From NCBI GenBank assembly GCA_002077065.1, contig NAJO01000021.1:310001-374000 (forward strand): a stretch of DNA of 64,000 nt, in the 5' to 3' direction. Positions 10,401 to 23,416 of the stretch are shown in pieces (position 1 is the stretch's first letter; each line of letters starts with the position of its first letter). Source of the DNA: Cryoendolithus antarcticus (Eukaryota > Ascomycota > Dothideomycetes > Cladosporiales > Cladosporiaceae). Under the pieces are notes generated by a model. It had not been told where the DNA came from. It did not search any database and saw nothing but the letters and a program-made list of their open reading frames with translations. The translations under genes were made by a program, and so were the position numbers.

Positions 10401-12545
10401 ATGGCTTTGGATCTGCAGCTGGCGTCGCGCCCGAAGCAAAGCTGAAGCCGCCGAACGCAGCAGGCTTAGCGGGACCCGGGTTGGCAGGCACCGCAGTGAA
10501 GTTGAAGCCATTCGATTTTGGCGCTGGAGCTGATTTCGATGTCTCCTCCTTCGCAGCGGGTGCCAAGAAGTTGAACTTCGAAGCGCTCGATATGCTATTA
10601 GTACTTTTCGGTGCAAAGAGAGTGCTGCCGGTCGAGGGTGCGCCAAATCCCGGAGTTACGGTGGCTGGTTGACCAAAGCTGAAGGTACTGGACTGTGCTC
10701 CTGTAGCTGGGGGTTTGGTGCACCCGAAAGGCGCGTTCTGATTGAGAAGTCCTTGTGTTTGGGGCGCACTCTTGGTCTGAGGTGTCGCTGTTTCCGGCAT
10801 GAAGAGAGAATCGCCAGCGTTGCCGCCCTCGGCCTCCTCAGCGTCGCGTGCGTTCGCGGTACCGTGATCAATGATATCTCCCATCATGTCATCCTCCCCC
10901 TGAATCAGCAAGCCAGCGCCTTGAGCGTCCTTCACTGACATTCCGTCGATCACAGCAGGAAAGGACCGACCAAACCGCTTCGACTCCACTAAAGCTGTCT
11001 TCATCTGCTTCGGCAGAGCGGTGACCGGATTCGGTAGTGTCTGCCTTCCCTTTAGACCCGAGAAGTCAATGTAACGCTCGCCTCCGGTCTCCGGTGTGAG
11101 CGTGATGCCATGACTTCCACAAAACGTCTCCAGCTCCTCCACATCGTTCAATGCAAGGATGGAGATCATCTCATCGACGGTGTACTCGCCTGACAGCGAT
11201 CTCTGATTCGACGAGCGTAGCAAGCCCTGCAGCGCCATTGACCTGATCATGTTGAAGTAGATCTCCGCCACGCAGGCCGTGAGGTACGAAGTCCTGGGTG
11301 ACTGGAGCAGGGCCCAGAATCGCTGCCAGTCCTGTTGTGCTACAACGTGAGCAGAGCCTGGCTTGAGAGGCCCTTGCAAGTCCTTCGTGTTGCACGCAGC
11401 AGCGTACAGTCGAAGCGCCTTGCGCACACGCGGGTGCTGTACGATGTGAGGTGACCATGTCTGTACCCGATCCTCAAGATCCGGGATTGGGTCCTGGAGT
11501 TGGAAGATGATGAGGTACGATCGGAACTCTGCCTCGTTCAGCAGCTCGACCTTGCCTCGACTGTCGTCGTAGTACTGGACGAGTGATAGAAGCGTCCGGT
11601 CCAGCTGCTCGCGCTCTTGTTGCCAGTCGTACTTGTCGTAAGGCGGCTCCGGTAACGCAAGCTGGTGTAGCGATAAGATGTGGAACCGTGCGATTCGCTC
11701 GTAGCAGTCGATGGCAATCCGCAGTCCATCAGCATCACTTATCTGCTGAATGGAGAAGTCGTTCCGGATCGCGCGTGTTCGGTCCCAGACGAAGTGGTGC
11801 ACTTTCGCGATGTCTACAGCATTTCCGATGACCTCGTTGAACAGGTAGTCACATGTCTTCTGGAGGACTGGAGGTGGGCGAAGGTCAGAAGGAAGCTGCT
11901 CTTCGATGCCAGCAGCGGATCGTCGAAACTTTTTGACCATGTGGGCCTCGTCGGGTTCGCGATCAAGCGTGGTGTATGCTGATGTGTTCGGGTCCTACTC
12001 TTCCATCAGCAACTCCTCCCTCAAGGCAAGACTTCTGCAGAACGCACGGTCTCCTCGGCCCAGATATCTTTCTGCACTACCCTCTCTACCCTCTCATACT
12101 CCGCGCACATATCCATGCATTTCCCAACCGGCGTGATGGCCTCCGATAGAGCCCGCGGCTTGTCCGGGTCCTGGATCTCGCCGTTTTGGATCGCCTGGGC
12201 GCGTTCAACTTTGCGGGCGCGTTCGAGCTAAGAGGTGTACGAGGTCACTATGCTGTCCTGTCAGTCTGGACGCGAGGCAGGAGGACGTACCTTCTCGTAT
12301 CGCTCCGGCCAGGTCCCTCTCGTCGATGCAACACTATTGCCCTTGCCGGTCTGCCTCGCGATGCCATTCGTTCGAGCATCTCCCCGTGACACTGGAGCTG
12401 CTCTCGAGGTCGTCGTAGCCGGTCCAGATGCTGTGCTAAAGTCGCCTCGTGATATCGATCCCCTGCTAGCAACACCGCGTCCACGCGCATTCGACATGCC
12501 GCGAGGTGCAGCTCTCGCGCGAGTTCCGCGGCTACTTGACGACAT
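7417..12545 (-). CDS. SAC3: SAC3/GANP family mRNA export factor (TREX-2 scaffold)
   Basis: Scaffold of the TREX-2 complex, which links transcribed genes to nuclear pores for mRNA export. Three exons (12291-12545, 12048-12227, 7417-11994), introns of 63 and 53 bp, total 1670 aa. Residues 1-85 are R/G/S-rich. Exon 2 carries VGKCMDMCAEYERVERVVQK, the entry motif of the SAC3/GANP domain, which continues to about residue 430 (VLQKTCDYLFNEV, CVAEIYFNMIRSMALQGLLR). The middle has FG-type repeats (FSFGQ, GFSFASG, LFGSN, GFSFSQP) and basic serine-rich stretches. The C-terminus is strongly acidic. The start at 12545 was chosen as the ATG next to the family-like N-terminus; an in-frame ATG at 12623 would add 26 residues. 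It diverges from the adenylosuccinate synthase gene. Confidence 0.92.
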
Positions 12546-12886
12546 GGTCGCCGCCGCGGTAAAAATCGACCAGTACCAGCATGTGTATTCGCCGTGTCCG
12601 GTAGTAATGAGCGTCGGCTGCAAATGAAATACGATCGCCTACATTTCCATCGTCAACACTCAAGTTCGCATCTTTGACCGCAGCCACATGAGGCTTGATG
12701 CGGCACACGTGCCGGCACTAAGGGAAGAGCCTTACCTTATTCTGCTGACTCATGCTCAACTCAATGGCCGAACTTTCACGTTTCGTCACTCCGGGGCTGG
12801 GCGGGGTCAAATAATTCGCAAACGAGCTTCACTTTTCCTTCCTAACAAAATGGCGACTCATCACGTGCAGCAGCGATTAGAACAAT
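12546..12886. promoter_or_regulatory. divergent promoter of SAC3 and ADE12
   Basis: A 341-bp gap separates the two start codons, so both genes must be driven from here. It contains one TGACTCA (12746-12752) and a CACGTG hexamer just upstream of the ADE12 start (about 12863). Which gene each motif serves is inferred from position. Confidence 0.6.
12746..12752 (+). promoter_or_regulatory. TGACTCA motif (Gcn4/CPC1 or Bas1-type site)
   Basis: An exact TGACTCA lies about 135 bp upstream of the adenylosuccinate synthase ATG. In yeast this core is bound by Gcn4, and TGACTC by Bas1, which controls ADE genes. In filamentous fungi CpcA/CPC1 binds the same heptamer. The sequence is seen; the factor and effect are inferred. 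Confidence 0.5.
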
Positions 12887-14202
12887 ATGGCGACGATCGT
12901 ACTTGGGGCGCAGTGGGGTGACGAGGGGAAAGGCAAGATTGTCGATGTACTGAGTGATGGGATCCAGTTGTGCTGCAGAGCGCAAGGTGGGCATAATGCG
13001 GGACACACGATTGTGAAGAACGGGAAGACATTTGATGTGCATATTCTGCGTGAGTCGCACGCATCTGCTGGCATGACCATAGTCAGGACTGACAGCAAGT
13101 AGCATCTGGTGTACTGAGCGAAGGTTGTGTCAACCTCATCGGCTCTGGCTGCGTTGTCTACGTCCCTGGCCTGTTCATGGAGATCGCAACAATCGAGAAC
13201 CATGGCATCGACCTAACGAACCGTGTGCTTGTCAGCGACCGCTGCCACGTCGATCTGGACCTCCACAGCAAAGTCGATGGACTGGAAGAGGTTGAGCTCG
13301 GCAACGCAAAGGTCGGCACCACAGGCAAGGGCATCGGCCCAACATACTCTACCAAGGCAGCTCGGAGCGGCATTCGCATGTCTGAGATCTTCGATAAGGC
13401 GCGCTTTGACGACAAGCTCCGCCATCTGGCACAAGGCTACAAAAAGCGCTATGGCGACCTGCTGCAGTACGATCCTGAGGAGGAGATTGCACGCTTCGAC
13501 GAGTACAGGCCGAAGCTCGAGACATACGTCGTTGACCAAGTACCGCTCATAGAAAGCGCGGTCGCTGGCAACGTGCGCATGCTTGTCGAAGGCGCCAATG
13601 CTCTCATGCTCGATATCGACAACGGCACCTATCCCTTTGTCACGTCTTCCAACACCGGCCTGGGCGGTATCTTCACGGGACTGCATCTCAACCCACGTAA
13701 GATCCAGGAGACTATCGGAGTTGTGAAAGCATACACTACGCGCGTTGGCTCAGGCCCCTTCCCAAGCGAGCAGATCAATAAAATCGGCGACACGTTACAA
13801 GAAGTCGGACATGAGTTCGGCGTCACCACTGGCCGCCGTCGTCGCTGCGGATGGCTCGACCTGGTGGTCGTCAAGTTTTCCAACTCCATCAACTGGTACG
13901 ACGCCATCAATCTGACCAAGCTCGACATCCTCGATGACTTCGAAGAGATCCAGGTCGCCACTGCCTACGAACACAAGGGTAACGTCCTGACTTCGTTCCC
14001 GGCGGATCTCGGCGTACTGGAGGAGTTGACAGTCAAGTATGAGACACTCCCGGGTTGGAAGTCGAACACAGCCGGGCTCAAAAAGTGGGAGGAGCTGCCG
14101 GTGAATGCGCGCAAGTACGTGGAGTACATTGAGAAGTTCGTGGGGGTGAGGATCAAGTATATCGGAACTGGGCCAGGGAGGGAGAGCATGATCATACGGT
14201 AG
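12887..14202 (+). CDS. ADE12: adenylosuccinate synthetase
   Basis: Catalyses the GTP-dependent condensation of IMP and aspartate to adenylosuccinate, the first committed step to AMP. Two exons (12887-13049 and 13103-14202) joined over a 53-bp intron (GTGAGT...TAG), 420 aa, the normal length. The P-loop region [11 protein letters not shown] is at residues 7-17 with the catalytic D12, and GGHNAGHT at 34-41 carries the catalytic H40. Further on are [11 protein letters not shown], which contributes to IMP binding, and [11 protein letters not shown]. The splice restores FDVHILPSGVLSEG, so the intron is certain. The gene diverges from SAC3 over a short promoter with a TGACTCA box, consistent with purine or amino-acid control. 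Confidence 0.96.
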
Positions 14203-14908
14203 CCTGATCGCTGCTTCGTTGGAGGCACATGATTGGAGGTAGCCGTACTACATGATAGAAGAGGACTGCATGTTCCATCATGACAGCCATCACGCAGACG
14301 AAAGCAGGCCCAGGAGATTGAGCACAATAAGCGTTCGCCAAGCAAACGTGGCTGCCATTCATCCCTCGTCCGAGTCCGGCAATCGTGCAGCATGATCTTT
14401 GGAATGCCATTTGAGCTTTGCTGTTGTGGATCATCCAAGTGATGCGAAAGTTTCATGCTCAACCGAGCGAGAGTGACAGATCATGTCCCACGGATGGACA
14501 AGGATATTAGCACGATGCTGACTTTCTCGTCGGGTTTTCGGCATCCTTTAGCGTGTAATTGATAAAAGCTTGCCCATCGATTGCCTCATGTCGGACTTTA
14601 GCTGGGGTTAGGTTTACCGCATAGATTGGGCTTGCTTCAGCTGTACCTGTATCCTTTGCTTCTCTACACGATCTATCTCTGTCACATGCTCCATCCTTCC
14701 TGTCGGCCCCCTAAGCATTGCTAGACTAACACGGCGTTTCGAGTGTGTCGTCGTCGTCTTTGCTGCTCGATGACACTCGCTATCTCCATCACCTAGAGAC
14801 ATACAGTGCAACGAGACGACACCCTGCCACACTCGATCGATATACAACGTTCAGTACTGGGAGTCATTGATCCCGGGGGCGTACAGCTTACGCTACTCTT
14901 CCGCCATC
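14203..14908. other. intergenic region
   Basis: About 0.7 kb between ADE12 and the ABC transporter, both on the plus strand. It should hold the ADE12 3' end and the transporter promoter. I see no gene in it. A reading that begins at TTG 14867 is an upstream extension of the transporter frame without ATG. Confidence 0.5.
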
Positions 14909-17900
14909 ATGGCGCAACGACCCGTCTTCTCCACGCCCTCAACCCCATCCTACTTCGCCACCTACCTCTCCGCTAGTAAATCGCCCCACACCCCAACCCT
15001 ATGTCGCAATGAAGAAGGATGGGGACCAGTAAGTCCGTATAGATGGGACTTCACGCCATGCTTTATAGACGTCTGGATCGCTACCGTGTCAGTGTTCGGC
15101 GTTCTGGGCGGGTTTGGAGCACTATGGTATCTGTACAAGAAGCGGACGCCACAACCTGTAAAGAAGAATTGGCATTTCTATGCGAAGCTGGCGGTCATAC
15201 TGCTGTTGATTGGGAGTACGACAGTGGAGGCTGGGCTGCAGATTGCAAGGTTTGGGGATGTGTGGTACAGCGACTTCCGGTTCTGGACTACGATTGGGAA
15301 CCTGGCAAGCTTGGGAGTGATGTTTGGAGTGCAATACGTGGAGCACGATAGAAGTCGGAACGCGAATGGCGTGGCGCTATTGTATTGGCTGTTCTTGCTG
15401 GTTGCATATGGAGTCAAGCTTAGGAGCCTGATCGCCCAGAATATGTATGAGTTGCACACGGAGTTCTTTGCGGTCTTCACGGCAATGGTCGGACTTGCGG
15501 CTATCGAGCTGGTGCTGGAGTGGCTGGTGCCAAAACGACTCTCGGCGTACGATGCGCTTGGGGATGAGGACGAGTGCCCGTATGAGTACGCGGACATCTT
15601 TTCGGTGCTGACCTTCTCTTGGATGACACCTATGATGAAGTACGGATACAAGGAGTTCTTGACGCAAGACGATCTCTGGAATTTGCGCAAGCGAGATACG
15701 ACGCAGGAGACCGCAAAGACCTTCCAAGAGTGCTGGGGTCACGAGCTCGAGAAGAAGAAGCCTAGTCTGTGGATTGCTATGTTCAGGTCGTTCGGCGGAC
15801 CTTATTTTCGCGGCACATGCATCAAGACCGTGTCGGACTGCTTGAACTTCATTCAACCGCAGCTGCTCCGCTTGCTTATCACGTTCGTGGACTCGTACGG
15901 ACCTGACAAGACACCTCAGCCGCCTGTAAAAGGCGCGGCGATTGCGCTTTCCATGTTCGCAGTCAGTGTCCTACAAACGGCGTTCTTGCATCAGTACTTC
16001 CAACGAGCATTCGAGACGGGCATGCGCATCAAGTCTGCCTTGACTGCGAGCATATACTCAAAGAGTATGAAGCTCAGCAACGAGGGTCGCGCGGCTAAGA
16101 GCACTGGCGATATCGTCAATTACATGGCAGTCGATACGCAGAGACTGCAGGACTTGGCGCAGTACGGGCAACAGCTTTGGAGTGCGCCATTGCAGATTAC
16201 ACTCTGTCTGATCTCGCTGTACCAGCTCGTTGGTGTAGCCATGTTCGCTGGTCTCGGCGCGATGTTGATCATGATTCCGATCAACGGAGTCATCGCACGC
16301 ATCAGTAAGACGTTGCAGAAGAAACAGATGAAGAACAAGGATGCTCGTACTCGGCTGACGACCGAGATTCTGAACAACATGAAGAGCATCAAGCTCTACG
16401 CCTGGACTACGGCGTTCATGAACAAGCTGAATGTCATCCGTAATGACCAGGAGTTGCATACGCTCCGTAAGATTGGCGGTGTCACGGCTATTGCAAACTT
16501 TACCTGGAGTACTACTCCCTTCCTCGTCAGCTGCAGCACGTTCGCCGTCTTCGTCGCAACGCAAAACAAGCCACTCAGCACAGACATCGTGTTCCCAGCG
16601 CTCACGCTTTTCAACTTGCTCACGTTTCCATTGGCGGTGCTTCCTATGGTGATCACCGCCATTATTGAAGCGACCGTTGCTGTTGGCCGCCTGACAGACT
16701 TCCTCGTCGCACCGGAACTCCAGCCTGACGCAGTCCTTAGAAGCGATTCCGTCGGCATGGGCGAGGAGTCGGTCCGCATCCGCGATGCTACTTTTACATG
16801 GGACACGAACGAAGACAAGAATGTGCTATCAGACATTAACTTCACAGCGCACAAAGGCGAGCTTTCCTGTATCGTTGGACGTGTTGGTGCAGGCAAGAGC
16901 TCCTTCCTGCAGACTATGTTGGGCGACCTGTACAAAATCAAGGGCGAGGTCGTACTACGCGGCCATTCTGCGTACGTGGCGCAGAGTCCTTGGGTCATGA
17001 ATGCTAGTGTGCGTGAGAACATCGTTTTCGGCTATCGGTGGGACCCGGCTTTCTACGAACGCACTGTGCATGCTTGTGCGTTGGTAGAGGACTTCGCAAG
17101 TCTACCTGATGGTGACCAGACTGAAGTTGGGGAGCGAGGCATTAGTCTGTCTGGTGGGCAGAAGGCGCGATTGACGCTCGCACGAGCTGTGTATGCGCGG
17201 GCTGACATTTATCTGCTCGACGACGTGCTGAGTGCTGTAGATCAGCATGTTGGAAGACACATTATCAACAATGTCCTAGGCTCACGAGGACTACTCGCAG
17301 GCAAGACTCGTATACTCGCAACCAACTCCATACCGGTGCTAATGGAGGCGCACTTCATTGTGTTGCTTCGCGATGGCAGGGTACTGGAGCGTGGCACATA
17401 CGAGCAGCTTACAGCGATGAAGGGCGAGATTGCGCAGCTCATCAAAACCTCGAACAACGACGACTCGGCTATGTCAGAAAATGGCGATGCGGATGATAAC
17501 GGCAGTCCAAGCACTGAGGCGAGCACCGTATATGAAAATGCAGAGGAGGCTGAGGAAGCGCAAGAAGGTCTGACTATGCTTGCACCCATCAAAGCTAATC
17601 CTGGGATGCCTGCGAGGAAGGAGTCGAGTCTTACCCTAAGGAGAGCGAGCACAGCGAGCTTCAGGGGCCCAAGAGGCAAGATGAACGATGAGGAAGAGGC
17701 GAAGACGGTGAGTGAGCTACTGAGCGAGGATCGACAGCAGGAAGGGTTTGCGCAATGCTGACGATCTCTCACAGGGTCCATTGAAAAGCAAGCACACCAA
17801 AGAATTTTCCGAGCAGGGTAAAGTCAAGTGGGACGTGTATCTGGAGTACGCCAAGACCAGCAATCTGGTTGCTGTTGCGATCTACGCAGTGACCTTACTC

Positions 17901-20315
17901 GGTGCGCAAACAGCACAGATAGGTACGTACTTCCCTTCCCAGCTACCCTTAGCAACGGAGATATCACCGTACTTGCCAGCGCATACGCTGCAACGCAACG
18001 CGGTCCAGCCGTCTTGTCTATCGAGCCGGGTAGCTGTCACCGCTCCCGCGAGCATCTGACATTCAACGCTCATGAGCGGTACGCTAACTTCTTTTGCACG
18101 AACAGGCGGTAACGTCTGGCTCAAGGAGTGGTCCGAAGCCAACAGCAGAGTCGGCGGCAACCCAGAAGTCGCCAAGTACATTGGGATCTACTTTGCCTTC
18201 GGTTTCGGCAGCGCCGCACTGGTCGTTGTGCAGACACTCATACTATGGATCTTCTGTTCAATCGAGGTAAGTCTCCCCACTCTGTCCTGTAATTTCCGCG
18301 TATTCTTCGGAGGAATCAAATACCCATGTCCTGCACGATGTTCTCGAAGGATCGCCATGCAGGCACTAGTTGCTCACTTAGGTGCATGCCACCCGGCTTT
18401 TGGACCCACGCCGCTACTGCAACGCTTGTGTATATGCATGCACCGAATACCAGGACATGGGGAGTTGTTTCGGAATTCGCAGCCGTCTCGCTTGCTATTG
18501 GGATCGGACCGCTGACTATCGTCGATGTATACAGGCTTCCCGCAAATTGCACGAGAGGATGGCGTATGCGATCTTCCGGAGTCCGATGAGCTTCTTTGAG
18601 ACCACGCCCACTGGTCGCATTCTGAATCGATTCTCGAGGTACGTCTCACAACCTTGAAGTTCTCTGAGGAGCTCGGCCATGTGGCAATGCGCAGAAGGTT
18701 TGCGCGACCGTTGTGCGCTGCACAGCAATGCAACGTCTGAGTCGCAGCCACGTGGTGTGGTGAAAAGCTCTTCACACCGTTGGCAACGCTCACACATGGG
18801 CATATGTGTCACGTGGCCACCATGCCATAGTTTGCATTGTGACTAGATCGCTGACTGCTGCATACAGTGACATCTACCGCGTCGATGAAGTCCTTGCGAG
18901 GACCTTCAATATGCTCTTCGTCAACGCTGCCCGCGCAGCCTTCACCCTCGTGGTCATCTGCATTACAACACCCATCTTCATGGTCCTCATCATCCCGCTG
19001 GGCGGCCTCTACCTCTGGATCCAGCGATACTACCTTCGCACCTCTCGTGAGCTAAAGCGCCTTGACAGCATCAGCCGAAGTCCCATATATGCTCACTTCC
19101 AGGAATCGCTCAGTGGCATCACCACCATCCGAGCTTACCGCCAGCAGCAGCGTTTCGGACTCGAGAACGAGTGGCGCGTCGATGCGAATCTACGAGCTTA
19201 CTTCCCCAGCATCAACGCTAACAGGTGGCTCGCTGTACGGCTGGAGTTCATAGGATCGATCATCATCCTGTCCGCGGCCAGCTTCGCGATCATCTCGGTC
19301 TCGTCTGGAAGCGGGCTTAGTGCCGGTTGGGTCGGTCTGGCGATGAGCTACACCCTGCAGATCACCCAGTCGCTCAATTGGATTGTGAGACAGACCGTCG
19401 AAGTCGAGACTAACATTGTGTCTGTCGAGCGAGTCCTGGAATATTCACGCCTGCCCAGCGAAGCGCCCGAGATCATCTCGAAGAACCGCCCGCCTGTCAG
19501 TTGGCCTGCTAAGGGTGCCGTAAGCTTCAATAACTTCAGCACGAGGTATCGGCCTGGGCTTGGGCCGGTCTTGCGGAATATTAATCTCAGCATCAAGTCT
19601 CATGAGAAGATTGGTGTTGTGGGCCGGACAGGAGCTGGAAAGAGCTCGTTGACTCTTTCACTGTTCCGGATCATTGAGCCGACGGGCGGCGATATTACCA
19701 TCGACGATGTGAGCACAAGTGCCATTGGCTTGTTGGATCTTCGGAGAAGATTGGCGATCATTCCTCAGGATGCTGCGCTTTTCGAGGGGACAGTGCGAGA
19801 CAATCTCGATCCTGGACATGTGCACGATGACACGGAGCTCTGGAGTGTGCTCGATCATGCACGATTGAGGGATCACATATCATCCATGACTGGTCAGCTT
19901 GATGCGAAGATCAATGAAGGAGGCTCCAATCTGTCTTCCGGACAGCGGCAGTTGATCAGTCTGGCTCGCGCGCTCTTGACGCCGAGCAATATACTGGTGT
20001 TAGATGAGGCTACCGCTGCGGTGGATGTCGAGACGGACGCAATGCTGCAGACGACGCTGCGGAGTAATATGTTCAAGGATCGGACGATCATCACGAGTAA
20101 GTCCCTACCCTGCTGCCAAATGACATTGAATCAGTACTTACATGGATCCAGTTGCTCACCGCATCAACACCATCCTCGACAGTGACCGCATTGTCGTCCT
20201 CGATCATGGCGAGATCAAGGAGTTCGACACGCCTCAGAACCTTGTGAAGAGTAAGGGCTTGTTCTACGAGCTTGTGAAAGAGTCGGGTCTTCTCAGTGCC
20301 GTAGACACTTCGTAG
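14909..20315 (+). CDS. ABC transporter, subfamily C (YCF1/MRP-like vacuolar conjugate pump)
   Basis: Full-length ABCC pump of 1534 aa, in the family that moves glutathione conjugates and heavy-metal complexes into the vacuole. Six exons: 14909-17707, 17775-17922, 18106-18266, 18535-18638, 18868-20096, 20152-20315; all joints keep frame. Order: N-terminal TMD0 (about 55-215), TMD1, NBD1 with Walker [10 protein letters not shown] (about 656-664), LSGGQ (about 747) and [12 protein letters not shown], an acidic/serine linker, TMD2, then NBD2 with GRTGAGKSS (about 1322), LSSGQRQ (about 1425) and [15 protein letters not shown]0 and ENEGWGP-like start ([20 protein letters not shown]) favour Ycf1/Bpt1 over the short MRPs. 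The start is ATG 14909 (ATCATGG context). Three introns near the second TMD are long for this window (183-268 bp). Confidence 0.94.
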
Positions 20316-23300
20316 ATGATATAAGGGTCCTGCGCACCTACTATACACTTGCACGTCTCGCATGCAATGGCGTCTTCAATGGACTCTACGTGGAGGCCCG
20401 TACAGTCACTATGCACCCGCATTCCACACCACGCACTCATATCTTCGGCGAGATCCCACGTCAGAATGCTGTACCACGGCACTTTATCGCTACTTTGGGT
20501 GGAGTAACCAATACCCCGATTGATGGGCCAGACCGGAAGCGTCTTCCGCAATATACGGTGCAAACGTACCCGTCTCGTCTACGTGCTTTGCCGCTTCGGC
20601 GTATAGTACCGCATGCACATGGAGTGGAGTTTTCGGTGATGCCCCGCACGTGAGCGAGAAATGTCCGCAGGCTAATGGGGATGGGGATGATGCGAAGACG
20701 GCTGGAAATGCACCCTCTTCCCGCATTTTAGTAGTTCAAACATTCTCCAGGTAGTATAGCCTGCACTGCCAAGGGTCTGCCGTCTTTCGCTGCACCGCGG
20801 AGGGTTATAGCGCTTGGTGACGGGTTCTCGCGACGACATCTCCGGGGTGTGGCGCTTTGAGAGGGCAGTTTCGTTGCGGTGCACACTTCTTGACATGACA
20901 ACTTGAGACTACTAGAGGCGCGGAAGTTTGCTCCCAATGCAGGTCGGTCGATCCCGTCGGAGGGTGCTCAGGATGAAGATCATGAGGGCATCGGACAGAT
21001 GTCCGAGATCGCTGCCGGTGCCGTATGAAAAGCAATACGAGATACCGTCGTAGATTGACCCCAATCAGTCGCACTTGATCGAGCGGTGATATGAGCTGCG
21101 CCGTAGTTTTGGGGGACTACTAGCAGGAGAGCTCACGCCCATCGGCCTGGTCCGTTCGCCTTGCCAGTCGCGTGCCAGCATCGAAATCTCGAATTTCCAC
21201 GCGAGGATGCTGTCACGTTCTCTAGTGCAAAGGAGGTCAGGAAAGGTCAATGGCACCCACGCCATCGCGCTACTGTCTCGGTCGACTTTTTCGCGCATGC
21301 CGTGCCAGAAAGGCCATCTCGAGGCACATGGTCGTCGACGTCCGGGGTCTTATGCAATGGTGTGGAGTGCAATACTTCGGGGGGCGTCTTCCTACACACG
21401 ATGTGGGGGTTGCTAATGTAGCTCGCCGTGTCTGTGTCACGATGGCTTGTCTGTGCAGCAGTCCATCGCACACCATCTGGAGTCGGATGCTGCCGAAGTT
21501 GCTTCTCAGTACTAAAGCAGGATATCAGTCTTGTCGTGAAGTCAGAACATTCACCGACCGCCAGGTTACAAACGAGGCTCGACACGATCGGACCGTGCCA
21601 TTGTGATCGAGATCCGAGAAGCATGTCTGCAATGCAAGATGAGCGGGCGGGCCGAGCAGCTGCCAACGCCGACTTCAACACGCTTCAAAGCCGAACGAAG
21701 CACATCATTCTGACCGCTCCAAACCCGCAACCTTGTCAGCAATCTCGACTTTGATCGACGGGTCCCTGGCTCAGCTACACGCTAAGCATGCGCTGGAAAG
21801 GGCCGTGGCGTGGCTGTACTGAGCCCGACTTCCCCGACCGTTCTGTGTCACGCGAACCCGCGGGCCATCCAGGGATCTTTGACAGCTGTGACGCCAGCAT
21901 CATGCAGGTGTATCGCAATTTGGACTGCTCGCCATTCGAGGTAAACGGGAGATCGCACTTCTTGAACTGGCTGTCGCGGATCGGGAAGGTGCTGTGTCGG
22001 CTCGTGCTGGCGGGTCCCGTTGAATACAGTCCCGGTCATGGGGCCCATTATGGCCATCATGGCATTGACTCACAACGCATTAGTGTACAGTACCTGCAGG
22101 TGTGCCACCAAGCCTCAAGTCCTCGATGACTTGGAGCACAATGCTTCGATTCCTATGGAAATCACTACGATTGCACATACCCGTAAAGTGCGTTTGTGAC
22201 TTTCTTTAGTTCCCATCTCGGTCGGCGGCCCACGGATGACGGCAAGTGCCCTTTCTCCACTTTCTCCATATGCAATCGCTTGCTTGACGACCGCCAAGTG
22301 CCACGCAGGTCCTCAATTTCCCGCGTATTCCGGTAATCGACTAGTAGGGGACGCCTGCCAGACTGCCAATCGCCTGGACGCCACCTGCTTGACGGAAGTC
22401 GGAACTCAACGCCATCTCACTCGTTTGGCTGCTCTAGCAGGTAGCGGGCGCCTGGTTGCTGGGATCCGAACGAAGATCGGCTCCAACTGCTCCTCCCTTT
22501 CAGGATCACTTGGTTCACAGACTGTGTCTTAGCAACATGGTGAGCTGGACTCCAGGAGGGTGAACTTGTACTTCCCGTGCGTCCGTACGGCTGTGGCGCT
22601 ATCGCTGCGGTGCAACCAATCGTCCGAAGATCTGCTTTGTCGTGTGCTTTCTGCTGCTGGCCAAGCAAGCAGTTTGTCTCAAGCAATGCTACAGACGAAT
22701 CGTGGACTCTTGCACAGTCTAGCAACAAGACTCAGACGGTCTCAAGGTGTGGAGGCATCCAAAGGTGGCCGGTACCGAGCTATATTGTAATCCCTCGAAA
22801 CACATAGCGAAGTTACTGGTCCTACATAGGATCCTGCAACCATCAACGCCTCACATGCACTCGAGCTTTGTCCGGAGACGCTCAATGCCCCCGAAAAATC
22901 TGCACACTTGGTCTGGGTTGCGCGCGGCACGAGATCGGCCTGCCCTTCGCGTCCTCGGTACCACAGTACCACGCACTCGCTGTCCGACTCTTGACCGGGT
23001 TCAAAGTTTCACCTGCATTAACACACATTTACTGCGATTCATCATGCTCAAGCCCTGTAAGCGATGGGAAGATGTCGATTGTCAAATTAGGATGGCTCCG
23101 GAGACGGGAGCGAGGCCGTCGCTCTTCCTTTGATATGCTGTCGTTCGCATAGATCCTCCTCTCATTTGAACTCTAATCGCCATATCACGTAGCGGATAAA
23201 CCCGACCTTGGCTACTGCAGTCCGTCTCTATTATCGCAGACAAGTGTATTGAACGTGGTAGCCAGTGGGCCCCGTCGATGAGTCCGTTGCAACAAGTCCA

Positions 23301-23416
23301 TACATTCTAGTCGGTCTTTATACCCAAATGCAGACTTAGCGGCGTTACTGACAGCCTGTAGCCCGTACCACGCCACCGAATAACATTGCTCATCTGACCG
23401 GGAGGACTGCCTCAGT
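20316..23416. other. gene-poor intergenic region
   Basis: About 3.1 kb. Every open frame is short, starts arbitrarily and shows no family pattern. I see no repeats of note and no relic I could recognise. The right end should hold the promoter of the YDR124W-like gene. An unrecognised lineage-specific gene cannot be excluded. Confidence 0.5.

Noticed and set aside
14867..14908. N-terminal extension of the ABC transporter
   Set aside because: It would begin at TTG; ATG 14909 has good context and fits the family.
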